A DNA stretch of 64,000 nt. Source: DATKPC01 sp035524275. GTDB taxonomy: Bacteria; Pseudomonadota; Gammaproteobacteria; Burkholderiales; Burkholderiaceae_F. The DNA is taken from assembly GCA_035524275.1 (NCBI GenBank), contig DATKPC010000041.1, positions 1 to 64,000 of the forward strand, read 5' to 3'. Under the pieces are notes generated by a model, which was not told where the DNA came from, made no database searches, and saw nothing but the letters and a program-made list of their open reading frames with translations. The position numbers and the translations under genes are program-made. Shown in pieces: positions 24,641 through 33,196 of this stretch; within the stretch, counting starts at the first letter, position 1, and each line of letters starts with the position of its first letter.

Positions 24641-25741
24641 TTGGCCAATACCCGCGAACATGAACTGACCTACCCCTGGTCCGAGCCGCCGCCGACCGGC
24701 ACCGCCTTCCGCCTTCGCGACGGGATCCACTGGATCCGCATGCCCTTGCCGTTCGCGCTCGACCACGTCAACCTGTGGCTGCTCGAGGACGAGATCGACG
24801 GACGGCGCGGCTGGACCGCGATCGACTGCGGCATCTCGAGCGAGGACACGAAGGCCGGCTGGGAGCGCCTCTTCGACACCGTCCTCGACGGCCTGCCGCT
24901 GCTGCGCGTGATCGCGACGCATTTCCATCCGGATCACCTGGGCCTCGCCGACTGGTTGTGCCGCGGCGGCGCGCGCGAGCGATGGCGCGCGCGGCTCTGG
25001 ATGACGCTCGGCGAATACGCCTTCGGCCGCATGCTGTGCGAGACGAGCGGCGGCGCGGTGTCCGGCGAGCGTGCGGCCGCGCACTTCGCGCGCCACGGTC
25101 TCGTCGATCCGGCGGCCCTCGAGCAGGTCCGTGCGCGCGGCGACAGCTACTACCCGCGGCTCGTGCCGTCGGTGCCCGGCTCGTTCCGGCGGCTGCGCCA
25201 TGGCGACGAACTCGCGATCGGCGTCGGCGCGCGGCGCCGCGTGTTCCGCGTGATCGTCGGCTTCGGCCACGCGCCCGAGCACGCGACGCTCTACTGCGAC
25301 GACGAGGAACTCCTGGTCTCCGGCGACATGGTGCTGCCGCGGATCTCGACCAACGTCAGCGTGTTCGAGATCGAATCCGAGGGCAATCCGCTGCCGGATT
25401 ACCTGCGCTCGCTCGACCATTACCTGCAATTGCCGGCGGCGACGCTGGTGCTGCCGTCGCACGGGCTGCCGTTCGCCGGCCTTCATGAGCGCGTCGGCCA
25501 GCAGCACGCGCACCACCGCGAGCGTCTCGACGCGGTGCTCGCGGCCTGCGCGCAACCGAAGAGCGCCATGGACGTGGTCCCGGTGCTGTTCACGCGCAAG
25601 TTCGACCTGCACCAGATGACCTTCGCGATCGGCGAGTCGCTGGCCCACCTGCATGCGCTCTGGCACGAAGGACTGCTGGACCGCCGCCTCGACGGCGACG
25701 GCATCTACCGGTTCGTCGCGCCGTCCGGTGCCAACCGATGA
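24641..25741 (+). CDS. Metallo-beta-lactamase (MBL) fold hydrolase
   Basis: This 366-residue protein carries the MBL metal motif HFHPDHLG with His94, His96, Asp98 and His99, a following GHAPEHATLY block and a DMVLPRISTN region with a metal-bridging Asp, plus a late SHGLPF His. A C-terminal domain of about 90 residues looks like the winged-helix extension found in LACTB2-like proteins. It starts with TTG (MANTREHELTYPW); no better start is near. The stop overlaps the metC start by 4 bases (ATGA), so the two are translated together. The substrate is unknown; thioesterase, lactonase or nuclease activity are all possible. Confidence 0.82.
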   Translation: MANTREHELTYPWSEPPPTGTAFRLRDGIHWIRMPLPFALDHVNLWLLEDEIDGRRGWTAIDCGISSEDTKAGWERLFDTVLDGLPLLRVIATHFHPDHLGLADWLCRGGARERWRARLWMTLGEYAFGRMLCETSGGAVSGERAAAHFARHGLVDPAALEQVRARGDSYYPRLVPSVPGSFRRLRHGDELAIGVGARRRVFRVIVGFGHAPEHATLYCDDEELLVSGDMVLPRISTNVSVFEIESEGNPLPDYLRSLDHYLQLPAATLVLPSHGLPFAGLHERVGQQHAHHRERLDAVLAACAQPKSAMDVVPVLFTRKFDLHQMTFAIGESLAHLHALWHEGLLDRRLDGDGIYRFVAPSGANR

Positions 25742-26952
25742 GCGGGAAGACGCCGGAGCGTCCGGGCACGACGCTCGTCACCGCCGGCCGCGACCGCGCC
25801 ACGTCGTTCGATTTCGTCAACCCGCCGCTCGTGCGCGGATCGACCGTCCTGCATGACGACGTCGAGGACATGCGCGCGCGCGTCTCGAAGCGTCAGGCCG
25901 GCGACGATCGCCCGCCGGTCGCCTATGGAATCTACGGCTCGCCGACGCATCATGCGTTCTGCGACGCCGTGAACGCGCTGGAGGCGGGGCAGCAGACCTG
26001 GGCGTTGCCGTCCGGGCTCGCCGCGTGCACGATCGCGATCCTCGCGCACGTGCGCCACGGCGACCACGTGCTGGTCCCGGATTCGGTCTACTGGCCGACG
26101 CGGCGCTTCTGTCGCGAGACGCTGGTGCGCTACGGCATCGCCACGACGTTCTACGACCCGCGCGCCGGGGCGCAGCTCGAGAGCCTGTTCCGCCCGTCGA
26201 CGCGCGTCCTCTACCTCGAATCGCCCGGATCGCACACCTTCGAGATGCAGGACGTGCCGCTGCTGGCGTCGATCGCGCAGCGACGCGGCGCGATCAGCGT
26301 CATCGACAATACGTGGGCCACGCCGCTTTACTTCCAGCCGCTGCGCCACGGCGTCGACGTCTCCGTTCACGCGGCGACGAAGTACATCGGCGGGCACTCG
26401 GACCTGCTGATCGGGACCGTGACCTGCAACGCGCGGGCCGCGCCCGCGGTGCGCGAGACCGTGCAGCATTTCGGGCTGACGACGAGCCCCGACGACTGCT
26501 GGCTCGCATTGCGCGGGCTGCGCTCGATGGCGGCTCGCCTGCCGCGGCACCGCGCGAACGCGGAGCGGCTGATCGCCTGGCTGCGGCGCCAGGACGAGGT
26601 CGAGCGGATCCTCTATCCGGCGGCGCCGGAGGATCCGGGCCACGCGATCTGGCAGCGCGACATGAGCGGCGCCACCGGGCTGTTCGGCGTCGTGCTGAAG
26701 CCCTTCGTTTCGCACCGCGCTGCCGAGGCCCTCGTCGATGCGGTCCGCCTGTTCGGCCGCGGCTATTCGTGGGGCGGATTCGAGAGCCTCCTGATCCCCG
26801 CGAGCCCGGAGCGCACGGCGACGGTGCTGCCGTGGACGGGCCCGCTGCTGCGGATCGCGGCCGGCCTCGAGGAACCCGACGACCTCATCGCCGACCTCGA
26901 GCGCGGATTCGCGAGCCTGAGGCAGGCAGTCGAGAACGAGCGCGGCGCCTGA
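25738..26952 (+). CDS. metC: Cystathionine beta-lyase (MetC-type, PLP-dependent)
   Basis: This 404-residue protein is a fold-type I PLP enzyme of the Cys/Met metabolism family. The PLP lysine is Lys215 in SVHAATKYIGGHSD, with Asp190 in IDNTWATP, and the phosphate-binding PSGLAA lies near 91-96. YGIYGSPTHHAF matches the beta-lyase branch; the enzyme would cleave cystathionine to homocysteine, pyruvate and ammonia. Length is normal (family about 390-400). It overlaps the MBL gene by 4 bases. The inverted repeat at 26962 begins 10 bases after its stop and may act at the mRNA 3' end. Confidence 0.88.
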   Translation: MSGKTPERPGTTLVTAGRDRATSFDFVNPPLVRGSTVLHDDVEDMRARVSKRQAGDDRPPVAYGIYGSPTHHAFCDAVNALEAGQQTWALPSGLAACTIAILAHVRHGDHVLVPDSVYWPTRRFCRETLVRYGIATTFYDPRAGAQLESLFRPSTRVLYLESPGSHTFEMQDVPLLASIAQRRGAISVIDNTWATPLYFQPLRHGVDVSVHAATKYIGGHSDLLIGTVTCNARAAPAVRETVQHFGLTTSPDDCWLALRGLRSMAARLPRHRANAERLIAWLRRQDEVERILYPAAPEDPGHAIWQRDMSGATGLFGVVLKPFVSHRAAEALVDAVRLFGRGYSWGGFESLLIPASPERTATVLPWTGPLLRIAAGLEEPDDLIADLERGFASLRQAVENERGA

Positions 26953-26961
26953 CGGCGCCGG

Positions 26962-27092
26962 CCCTCTCCCCCCGCCCCTCTCCCGCTTCGCGGGCGAGGG
27001 GCGTCCAGGCGTCTTCCAAGCGGACGTCGTGCGCCATCGCGACGACGAGACTCCCCTCGCCCGCGAAGCGGGAGAGGGGTGGGGGGAGAGGG
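26962..27092. repeat. Long inverted repeat, 40-bp arms, 51-bp spacer
   Basis: The left arm (26962-27001) and right arm (27053-27092) are complementary over 40 positions with a single mismatch. Each arm also contains an internal CCCGC-TTC-GCGGG-type hairpin. Pyrimidine-rich CCCTCTCC and its complement GGAGAGGG sit at the outer ends. The element lies between the converging metC and SDR genes and resembles dispersed extragenic palindromes known from GC-rich proteobacteria. It may act as a bidirectional terminator or be a non-autonomous mobile repeat. It contains no gene. Confidence 0.85.
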
Positions 27093-27103
27093 TGCGCCGC
27101 GCC

Positions 27104-27883
27104 CTACGACGCCGGCCCGCCGCCTGCGTCCGACCGCCGCGGCTTGTACGCCCGACGTCCCAGCACCCGATCGAAGACCGCGTTCGGCAACAGCCTCAAC
27201 AGTTTCGCGACGACCGACATCGGCCAAGGGATCACCGTGTAGGACGCGCCGCGCTCGATCGCATCGGCGGCGCTGCGCGCGAATCGTTCGGCATCGATGA
27301 GGAACGGCATCGGGTAGGGATTGCGGGCGGTCATCGGCGTGCGCACGAATCCCGGGGCGATCGTCAGCACCTCGACGCCGGTGCGCCGCAACTCGACGCG
27401 CAGGCTCTCGCAGTAGCTGAGCGCGGCGGCCTTCGACGCGCAGTAGCCGGCCGAGCCCGGCAGGCCGCGTATCCCGGCGACGCTCGCGATTCCGACAAGT
27501 CGTCCGCGGCCGCGCGCGCGCATCGGCGCGATGAACGGATGGAACGTCGCAGCCATGGCCAGGACATTGACCTCGAGGATCTCGCGCAAGACGTCGAGGT
27601 CGGCCTCGAATTCCGTGAGCATGCCGGCCGAGATGCCGGCGTTCGCCACGACAACGTCGGCGCCGCCGGTCGCGCGCTCGAAGGCGCGCGCCGCGGCGAC
27701 GAGCGCGGCGCGATCGGCGACGTCGAGCGGGTAGACCTCGTGCCGGCCGCCCAGCTGCGCATTAAGCTCGTCGAGCAGCTCGCGACGCCGCGCGACGAGG
27801 CCCAGGCGCGCGCCGCGGCTTGCGAACTCCCGTGCCAGCGCATGGCCCAGCCCGCTGGATGCGCCGGTCAGGAAGACGTTCAA
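27104..27883 (-). CDS. SDR family NAD(P)-dependent oxidoreductase
   Basis: This 259-residue classical short-chain dehydrogenase has GASSGLG (7-13), NAG (81-83), Ser134 and YCASK (Tyr147, Lys151). An ARRR stretch after the second strand points to NADPH. The C-terminal MSVVAKLLRLLPNAVFDRVLG helix is like that of DltE/YqjQ-type or acylglycerone-phosphate reductase-like SDRs, which suggests a membrane-associated substrate, but this is uncertain. It follows dsbA by 12 bases and ends the long minus-strand run. Confidence 0.85.
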   Translation of the reverse strand: MNVFLTGASSGLGHALAREFASRGARLGLVARRRELLDELNAQLGGRHEVYPLDVADRAALVAAARAFERATGGADVVVANAGISAGMLTEFEADLDVLREILEVNVLAMAATFHPFIAPMRARGRGRLVGIASVAGIRGLPGSAGYCASKAAALSYCESLRVELRRTGVEVLTIAPGFVRTPMTARNPYPMPFLIDAERFARSAADAIERGASYTVIPWPMSVVAKLLRLLPNAVFDRVLGRRAYKPRRSDAGGGPAS

Positions 27884-27895
27884 CGGCGCCGCGCG

Positions 27896-28534
27896 TCAGG
27901 ACTTCCTGGCCCGCTCGCGGCGCGCGCGCTCGACCAGGTAATCCATCACCTGCAGGGAACCGACCTCGCTGTGGACGATCGCGGGCGACGTGACGAATTT
28001 CCCGTCGCAGCCGAGCGAGGGCGTTCCGTCGACCTCGTAAGCGCGCCAGACCTGGCCCGCGCGGCTGACCTTCGTCGCGATCGCGAACGAGTTGAACATC
28101 GCCAGCCATTGCGCGCGGTCGATGCCTTCGCCGGCCATGAAGTCGGCGATGTCGTTGGTGTCGAGCAGCGGCTTGCGCTGCACCTGGATCATGTTGAAGA
28201 CCTTCGCGTGAAGGTCGTCGATCCTCTTCAGCGCCTCGAGCGAATAGAGGATCTTCGCGTGCGGCGTCGTCCGTTCGTCGAAGACCACCGGGAGGAAGCG
28301 GTACGAGACGTCGGGGGCCAGCCGCTTCTTCCACGCCGAGAGTTCCGGCAGGAAATGGAAGCAATGCGGGCAGCTGTACTGGAAGAAATCGACGACCTCG
28401 ACGCGGTCGCCGCTTTCGACGGGCTGCGGCACCTTGAGCACGTTGTAGTCGGTTCCGGCCTGCGGGTCGCGCGCGCGCGCCGCGACCGGCACTGCCGCCG
28501 CCGCGACCAGGAACTGCCGTCGATTCAATCTCAT
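27896..28534 (-). CDS. dsbA: Thiol:disulfide interchange protein DsbA
   Basis: This 212-residue periplasmic oxidase introduces disulfides into exported proteins. The active site is CPHC (Cys55-Cys58) in FFQYSCPHCFHFLP, and the cis-proline loop is GTPSLG. The N-terminus MRLNRRQFLVAAAAVPVAARA has a twin-arginine-like RRQFL motif followed by a weakly hydrophobic stretch, so Tat export is possible, unlike E. coli DsbA. It is preceded by a 168-base gap after the SPOR gene holding an 8-bp hairpin, and by no visible partner gene such as dsbB. Confidence 0.92.
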   Translation of the reverse strand: MRLNRRQFLVAAAAVPVAARARDPQAGTDYNVLKVPQPVESGDRVEVVDFFQYSCPHCFHFLPELSAWKKRLAPDVSYRFLPVVFDERTTPHAKILYSLEALKRIDDLHAKVFNMIQVQRKPLLDTNDIADFMAGEGIDRAQWLAMFNSFAIATKVSRAGQVWRAYEVDGTPSLGCDGKFVTSPAIVHSEVGSLQVMDYLVERARRERARKS

Positions 28535-28619
28535 CGTGACCCCTGCGAAAAGTGTTTCCGGGAGCTGTACGCGGCATGCCGCCTGCCACCTACAACGTCT
28601 GGAGCTTCGACATCGTGCA

Positions 28620-28662
28620 CCGCCGGATGGTGCCCGGCGCCCTTGCGCCGCCCGTCCGGCGG
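28620..28662. other. GC-rich inverted repeat between SPOR gene and dsbA
   Basis: CCGCCGGA (28620-28627) and TCCGGCGG (28655-28662) form a perfect 8-bp stem around a 27-base loop. It sits in the 168-base gap between the SPOR gene stop and the dsbA start. Without a T run, a processing or mRNA-stability role is more likely than intrinsic termination. Nothing else was found in the gap. Confidence 0.35.
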
Positions 28663-28702
28663 CATCGGCCGCGGATTGCCGGCCGCCGCCTGGCGCCCGG
28701 AA

Positions 28703-29260
28703 TCACTTGATCGTGACCACCTGGACGTCGATCCCGTTGCTCGCCAGGACCTGGCGGATCTTGTCCAGGTCCTCGACGCGCCCATAGGGGCCGAGGCGGA
28801 CGCGATAAAGCGTCGATCCGTCCTGGTCGCGCGGCACGACCTTCGCGTCGAGACCGAGCAGCGCGAGTCGGGCGCGAACCGCATCGGCGTCATCGGCCGA
28901 ACGGTAGGCGCCGGCCTGCAGAAGGAAACGCGTCGTCTCGACCGGCGCGGCGGCGTCGCCGTTGCGCGACGTCGCGGCGGCCGGGCTCGCCGCGCCCGCC
29001 GGCCGCGCGGCATCGTGCTCGCCGGGCGCCGGCGTCGCCGCGTCGGGCTTCGGGGTGGCATACAGCGGCTTGTTGGGGTCCGGCAATTCGCCGTTGGCCG
29101 CCGGATTGATCGATTCCGAGGGCGGCTTGACCTTGTTCACCAGCGGCGCCGGCGCTTTCGTGATGTAGATCGCCACCGCGACCGCGACGGCCAGGCCGAG
29201 GACGAGCCCGGCGATGAACCCGAGCAGCGTGGCTCCCGATTGACGCATTCGCGTGTTCAT
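28703..29260 (-). CDS. SPOR domain-containing membrane protein (FtsN-like)
   Basis: This 185-residue protein has one N-terminal membrane helix (about 12-34), a Pro/Ala-rich linker (about 40-105) and a C-terminal SPOR domain (about 110-185) with RFLLQAGAYRSADDAD and a closing LYRVRLGPYG. SPOR domains bind glycan strands lacking side peptides at the division site. The topology resembles a short FtsN. Its ATG overlaps the argS TGA by one base, an arrangement often seen for argS and SPOR genes in betaproteobacteria. It probably acts at the septum in the periplasm. Confidence 0.85.
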   Translation of the reverse strand: MNTRMRQSGATLLGFIAGLVLGLAVAVAVAIYITKAPAPLVNKVKPPSESINPAANGELPDPNKPLYATPKPDAATPAPGEHDAARPAGAASPAAATSRNGDAAAPVETTRFLLQAGAYRSADDADAVRARLALLGLDAKVVPRDQDGSTLYRVRLGPYGRVEDLDKIRQVLASNGIDVQVVTIK

Positions 29261-31014
29261 CACATCCGCACCGGACTCGAAACGCCGATCAGCGCCAAAC
29301 CGTTTCGCAGCACCTGGCGTGTCGCGAGCAGCATCGCGAGACGCGCATGCCGCAGCGCCGGGTCGTCGACGAGAACCCGCTCGGCATTGTAGAACCCGTG
29401 GAAATCGGCTGCGAGTTCGCGCAGGTAGAACGCGACCTGGTGCGGCGCCAGGTCTTCCGCGGCCTCGCGCAGCACGTCCGGATAGGCGGCGAGCCGGTTG
29501 AGCAGCGCCTGCTCCCGCGGACCGGTCAGCGGCGACAGGTCGGCGAGCAGCGCCGCTTCGACGTCGGGCGCGGAAACGCCTTCGTGCGACGCGGCCTGCT
29601 CCAGGACCGAGCAGATCCGCGCGTGCGCATACTGGACGTAGAAGACAGGGTTTTCCTCCGAGCGCGACAGCGCGAGGTCGACGTCGAAGACGAATTCCGC
29701 GTCGCTCTTGCGCGAGACGAGGAAGAAGCGCACCGCGTCGCGCCCGACCCATTCGAGGAGGTCGCGCAGCGTGACGTAGCTGCCCGTCCGCTTCGACATC
29801 TTGACTTCCTCGCCGCCGCGCATCACGCGGACCATCTTGTGGAGCAGGTACCTCGGATACCCGGCGGCCACGGCGATGCCCAGCGCGCGCGACGCCGCCT
29901 GCAGGCCGGCCCGCACGCGCGCGACGGTGCCGTGGTGATCGGACCCCTGGACGTTGATGGCCAGGTCGTAGCCGCGCTCGACCTTTGTGACGTGGTAGGC
30001 GACGTCGGGCACGAAATAGGTGTACGAGCCGTCGGACTTCCGCATGACGCGGTCCTTGTCGTCCTTCAGCCCGCCGCCGAGGTCCTCGAACGCCGTCGTG
30101 CGCAGCCACAGCGCACCGTCGGCCTCGAATGTCGCGCCGGAACGGCGCATCGCCTCGACCGCCGCCTCGACCCGCCCGTCGGCGTAGAGCGACGACTCGA
30201 GGTAGTAGTGGTCGAAGCGGACGCCGAACGCTTCGAGGTCGATGTCCTGCTCGTGGCGCAGATAGGCGACCGCGAAGCGCCGGATGCCGTCGAGGTCGCC
30301 GGCATCGCCGCTGGCATGCACCGGGCTGCCGTCGCGTGCCGTGCGCGTCGCGCCGGCGATGAATTCCCGCGCGATCTCGACGATGTAGTCGCCGCGGTAG
30401 CCGGCGTCGGGGAACGCGACCGTTTCGCCCAGCAGTTCGCGAATGCGCGCCTGAACCGACAGCGCGAGGTTCTCGATCTGGACGCCGGCATCGTTGTAGT
30501 AGAACTCGCGCGTGACGTGCCAGCCCTGCGCGGCGAGCAGGTTCGACAGCGCGTCGCCCAGCGCGGCCTGGCGCGCATGGCCGAGATGGAGCGGGCCGGT
30601 CGGGTTCGCGGAGACGAACTCGACCAGCGCGGTCCGTCCGCGCCCGGAGGCCGTCGCCTCGTCGGGCGCGGCGCCGGACGTCCCGAACTGGTCGCCGGAA
30701 CGCAGCACCGCCCGCACCACGGCCTGGCGCGCCGCGGCGCTGATGCGCAGGTTGATGAACCCGGGTCCGGCGATTTCGACGCTGGCGAGCAGTCCGGCCG
30801 CCGCAGGATTGACGCGTAACGCGTCCGCGATCGCCTGCGCGATCTCGCGCGGGGCGCGCCCGAGCTGGCGCGCGAGCTGCATCGCGACGTTGCAGGAGAA
30901 GTCGCCGTGGGCCTCGGCCTTCGGGCGTTCCAGCACGACGGGCGCGGCGCCGCCCAGCGCGGAGGCCGCTTGGCGTATCAGGTCGACGACGCGTTGCTTG
31001 TCTTGCGCGAGCAT
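29260..31014 (-). CDS. argS: Arginyl-tRNA synthetase
   Basis: This 584-residue class I synthetase charges tRNA-Arg. It has the N-terminal additional domain (Add1), the HIGH-type motif HLGH (143-146) in SANPTGPLHLGHARQ, the KMSK motif in KMSKRTGSYV and the anticodon-binding DALR domain at the C-terminus ending in LALIGVSSPVRM. A Gly/Ala/Thr-rich insert of about 20 residues (108-128) after the Add1 domain varies among relatives. The ATG at 31014 is chosen from the start of homology. The stop overlaps the SPOR gene start by one base. Confidence 0.95.
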   Translation of the reverse strand: MLAQDKQRVVDLIRQAASALGGAAPVVLERPKAEAHGDFSCNVAMQLARQLGRAPREIAQAIADALRVNPAAAGLLASVEIAGPGFINLRISAAARQAVVRAVLRSGDQFGTSGAAPDEATASGRGRTALVEFVSANPTGPLHLGHARQAALGDALSNLLAAQGWHVTREFYYNDAGVQIENLALSVQARIRELLGETVAFPDAGYRGDYIVEIAREFIAGATRTARDGSPVHASGDAGDLDGIRRFAVAYLRHEQDIDLEAFGVRFDHYYLESSLYADGRVEAAVEAMRRSGATFEADGALWLRTTAFEDLGGGLKDDKDRVMRKSDGSYTYFVPDVAYHVTKVERGYDLAINVQGSDHHGTVARVRAGLQAASRALGIAVAAGYPRYLLHKMVRVMRGGEEVKMSKRTGSYVTLRDLLEWVGRDAVRFFLVSRKSDAEFVFDVDLALSRSEENPVFYVQYAHARICSVLEQAASHEGVSAPDVEAALLADLSPLTGPREQALLNRLAAYPDVLREAAEDLAPHQVAFYLRELAADFHGFYNAERVLVDDPALRHARLAMLLATRQVLRNGLALIGVSSPVRM

Positions 31015-31090
31015 GCGGGAAGGAAGGGATCGGGGGTAGGGGCGCGCCCGGGCCGGACTTGCGCCGCGCGCCGGCCTGGGCAAAGGGCGC

Positions 31091-31129
31091 ATTCTAGCCG
31101 GCGCGCCGCACGCGCCCGGCGGCGCCGGC
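31091..31129 (-). promoter_or_regulatory. -10-like element and GC hairpin upstream of argS
   Basis: On the minus strand a TAGAAT hexamer (31091-31096) lies 76 bases before the argS ATG, directly after an 8-bp GC hairpin formed by 31097-31104 and 31122-31129. The hairpin could end upstream asparaginase transcription while the TAGAAT box starts argS. No good -35 element is seen. The rest of the 143-base gap shows nothing else. Confidence 0.35.
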
Positions 31130-31157
31130 GCATGGCGCCTGCCGCCCGGTTCCGCCG

Positions 31158-32186
31158 TCAGCGGGTCGCGCGGACGTCGAGCGTGAACACCGGTTCGACG
31201 CCGCCGACGACGCGGCCGGCGTAATTGCGGATGGCCGGCCGTCCGAACTCGCCCCGTCCGCCGTCGAGGACCGCCGCGGCGGCGGCATCGACGAGACGCA
31301 GCTGCCGCAGCACCTCCCCGGTGGCGACCTGCAGCGCGCGGGCATTGCCGTCGGCGATGCGCACCGCAATGCCCAGGCCCTGCGAGCGGATGCCGATCGC
31401 CTGGACGCCCTCGGCGCCGACCTTGGCGACCCAATCGGGTTCGCCGCGCGCCGCCCCCGCCCGCATCAGCGCCAGGTCCCCGCGTCCGGTCCCGGAGACG
31501 AGATCCGGGTGCCGCGTCATCGCATAGAACAAGGCCCGCAACGCGCCGTCGTCGGCGGTCGCGATCCGCGCATAGGCGGTCGCGAGGCGATCCAGCGGCA
31601 GCGCGTGGTTCGGCGCGCCGCATCCGTCGATGCCGCTCGCGAGCGGGGCGGCGCCGGCGAATTCCTGCACCGTGTTGCGGATGCGCATCTGCAGCGGCGA
31701 ATCCGGGTCGAGGTAGTTCGACAGCGGATGCCGGTGAAGCCGGCAGTACGCAAGGAAACCGGTGTGCTTGCCGGAGCAGTTGTGGTACTCCTGGCCCCAG
31801 GAGCTCGCCGGCGCACGCTGCGAGGTCGCGGCGTAGTACATCGGGTCGTGGCACCCGCACTGCAGGTCGGACGCGCCGGCATCGATGCGCGCCAGCATCC
31901 GGCGCACGATGCCGACGTGGACCGCTTCGCCGTTATGGCTCGCGCACATCAACGCGAGCTCGTGCGACCCGAACCCGAGGCGTCCGATCCCGTCGTCCTG
32001 GACGAGCGGCAGCGCCTGCAAAGGCTTCAGCGCCGAACGCGTGAACTGCAGCGCGGTCGTGTCGCCGCAGCCGGCGACCAGCCGGCCGCCGGCGTCGACG
32101 ACCGCGATCGATCCGTAGTGGACGCATTCGACGCTTCCGCCGCGGGTCGTGGCGACCAGCGGGGCATGAGCGGGCAGCGATCGCAC
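31158..32186 (-). CDS. L-asparaginase II family (class 3, Rhizobium etli type)
   Basis: This 342-residue protein belongs to the class 3 asparaginases, which are unrelated to E. coli AnsA/AnsB. They hydrolyse asparagine to aspartate and ammonia. The catalytic and zinc-site set known from the R. etli enzyme is conserved: Ser51 and Lys54 (RSALKP), Ser83 (ASHNGE), Cys137 and Lys140 (NCSGKH) and Cys189 (DGCGAPN). It is probably cytoplasmic, with no signal peptide. It starts 13 bases after the di-iron protein gene, so the two may share a transcript. Confidence 0.88.
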   Translation of the reverse strand: MRSLPAHAPLVATTRGGSVECVHYGSIAVVDAGGRLVAGCGDTTALQFTRSALKPLQALPLVQDDGIGRLGFGSHELALMCASHNGEAVHVGIVRRMLARIDAGASDLQCGCHDPMYYAATSQRAPASSWGQEYHNCSGKHTGFLAYCRLHRHPLSNYLDPDSPLQMRIRNTVQEFAGAAPLASGIDGCGAPNHALPLDRLATAYARIATADDGALRALFYAMTRHPDLVSGTGRGDLALMRAGAARGEPDWVAKVGAEGVQAIGIRSQGLGIAVRIADGNARALQVATGEVLRQLRLVDAAAAAVLDGGRGEFGRPAIRNYAGRVVGGVEPVFTLDVRATR

Positions 32187-32199
32187 GGGTGCCCGGGCC

Positions 32200-33075
32200 T
32201 CAGGCGGCGGGGACGGCCGCCGGAAGGTCGGGCCCGCCGGCCATGCGTGCCGCCACTTCCTTCCGGTAGCGGTTGAGCTCCTGTACCGAATTGAACGTCC
32301 GCTCGAACAGCAGGCTCATGTTGTGCAGGATTCGTTCGACGACCTTGCCCTCCCACTCCGCGTCGAAGCGGATCTGCTGGTCGAGCCAGCGCTCGAGCCA
32401 GCCGGGGTCCGGCAGCTGCGATTGCACCGTGTCGTTCGGGAACATCGACTGGTTGACGTGCAGGTTCGTCGGATGCAGCGGCCGGTCGGTCCGCCGCGAC
32501 GAGGCCATCAGCACGCCGATCTTCGCGAATGCCCCGCGCGCCGTGTCGCCGAGTTCCGCCAGGTATTTCTTCATGTAGCGAAGGTAGGCGCCGCCATGGC
32601 GCGCCTCGTCCTGCGACAACAGGCGGTAGATGTGCTTGATCACCGGTTCCGTGTGCCACTCGGAGGCGCGGCGGTACCAGTGGTTGAGCCGGATCTCGCC
32701 GCAGAAGTGCAGCGTCAGCGTCTCGAGCGCCGGTGCCGGATCGAATTCGAAGCGAACCCGATGCAGCTCTTCCGGCGAGGGCGCGAGGTCCGGCCGGAAG
32801 CGGCGCAGGTATTCCATCAGCACGAGCGCGTGCTTCTGCTCCTCGTAGAACCACACCGACATGAACGCCGAGAAATCGGAGTCGTGGCGGTTGTCGCGCA
32901 GGAACATCTCGGTGGCCGGCAGCGCAGACCACTCGGTGATCGCGTTCATCTTCACCGTCCGCGCCTGCTCGTCGGAGAGGCGCGAGGCGTCGTGGTCGTC
33001 CCACGGGACGTCCGTATCCAGGTTCCAGCGGACCGACTCGAGCGACTTGAACAGATCGGGGTAGAGCATTTCCAT
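32200..33075 (-). CDS. Ferritin-like di-iron protein, acyl-ACP desaturase-like
   Basis: This 291-residue protein has a paired di-iron ligand pattern: Glu56 (PATEMF), E79-x-x-H82 (YEEQKH), Glu127 (CGEIRL) and E157-x-x-H160 (DEARHGG). The ExxH pairs resemble those of soluble acyl-ACP desaturases (EENRH, DEKRH), and a four-helix bundle is expected. It may insert a double bond or oxygen into an acyl chain; this is inference, and a ferritin-like repair oxidase is an alternative. ATG 33075 is chosen over 33081 because AGGAG is then 8 bases upstream. It lies downstream of the cyclopropane-synthase-like gene across 121 bases. Confidence 0.7.
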   Translation of the reverse strand: MEMLYPDLFKSLESVRWNLDTDVPWDDHDASRLSDEQARTVKMNAITEWSALPATEMFLRDNRHDSDFSAFMSVWFYEEQKHALVLMEYLRRFRPDLAPSPEELHRVRFEFDPAPALETLTLHFCGEIRLNHWYRRASEWHTEPVIKHIYRLLSQDEARHGGAYLRYMKKYLAELGDTARGAFAKIGVLMASSRRTDRPLHPTNLHVNQSMFPNDTVQSQLPDPGWLERWLDQQIRFDAEWEGKVVERILHNMSLLFERTFNSVQELNRYRKEVAARMAGGPDLPAAVPAA

Positions 33076-33196
33076 GGCCATCGCTCCTGGTCGCGCGGCA
33101 CGCGACGCCTTGTGCGGCGCCTTCGACGGCGGCGCGCGATTATATCGGCACCGGGGGGAGCGGCCGGCGCCCGCCGGGCGGGGCCTCGCGCAGCGC

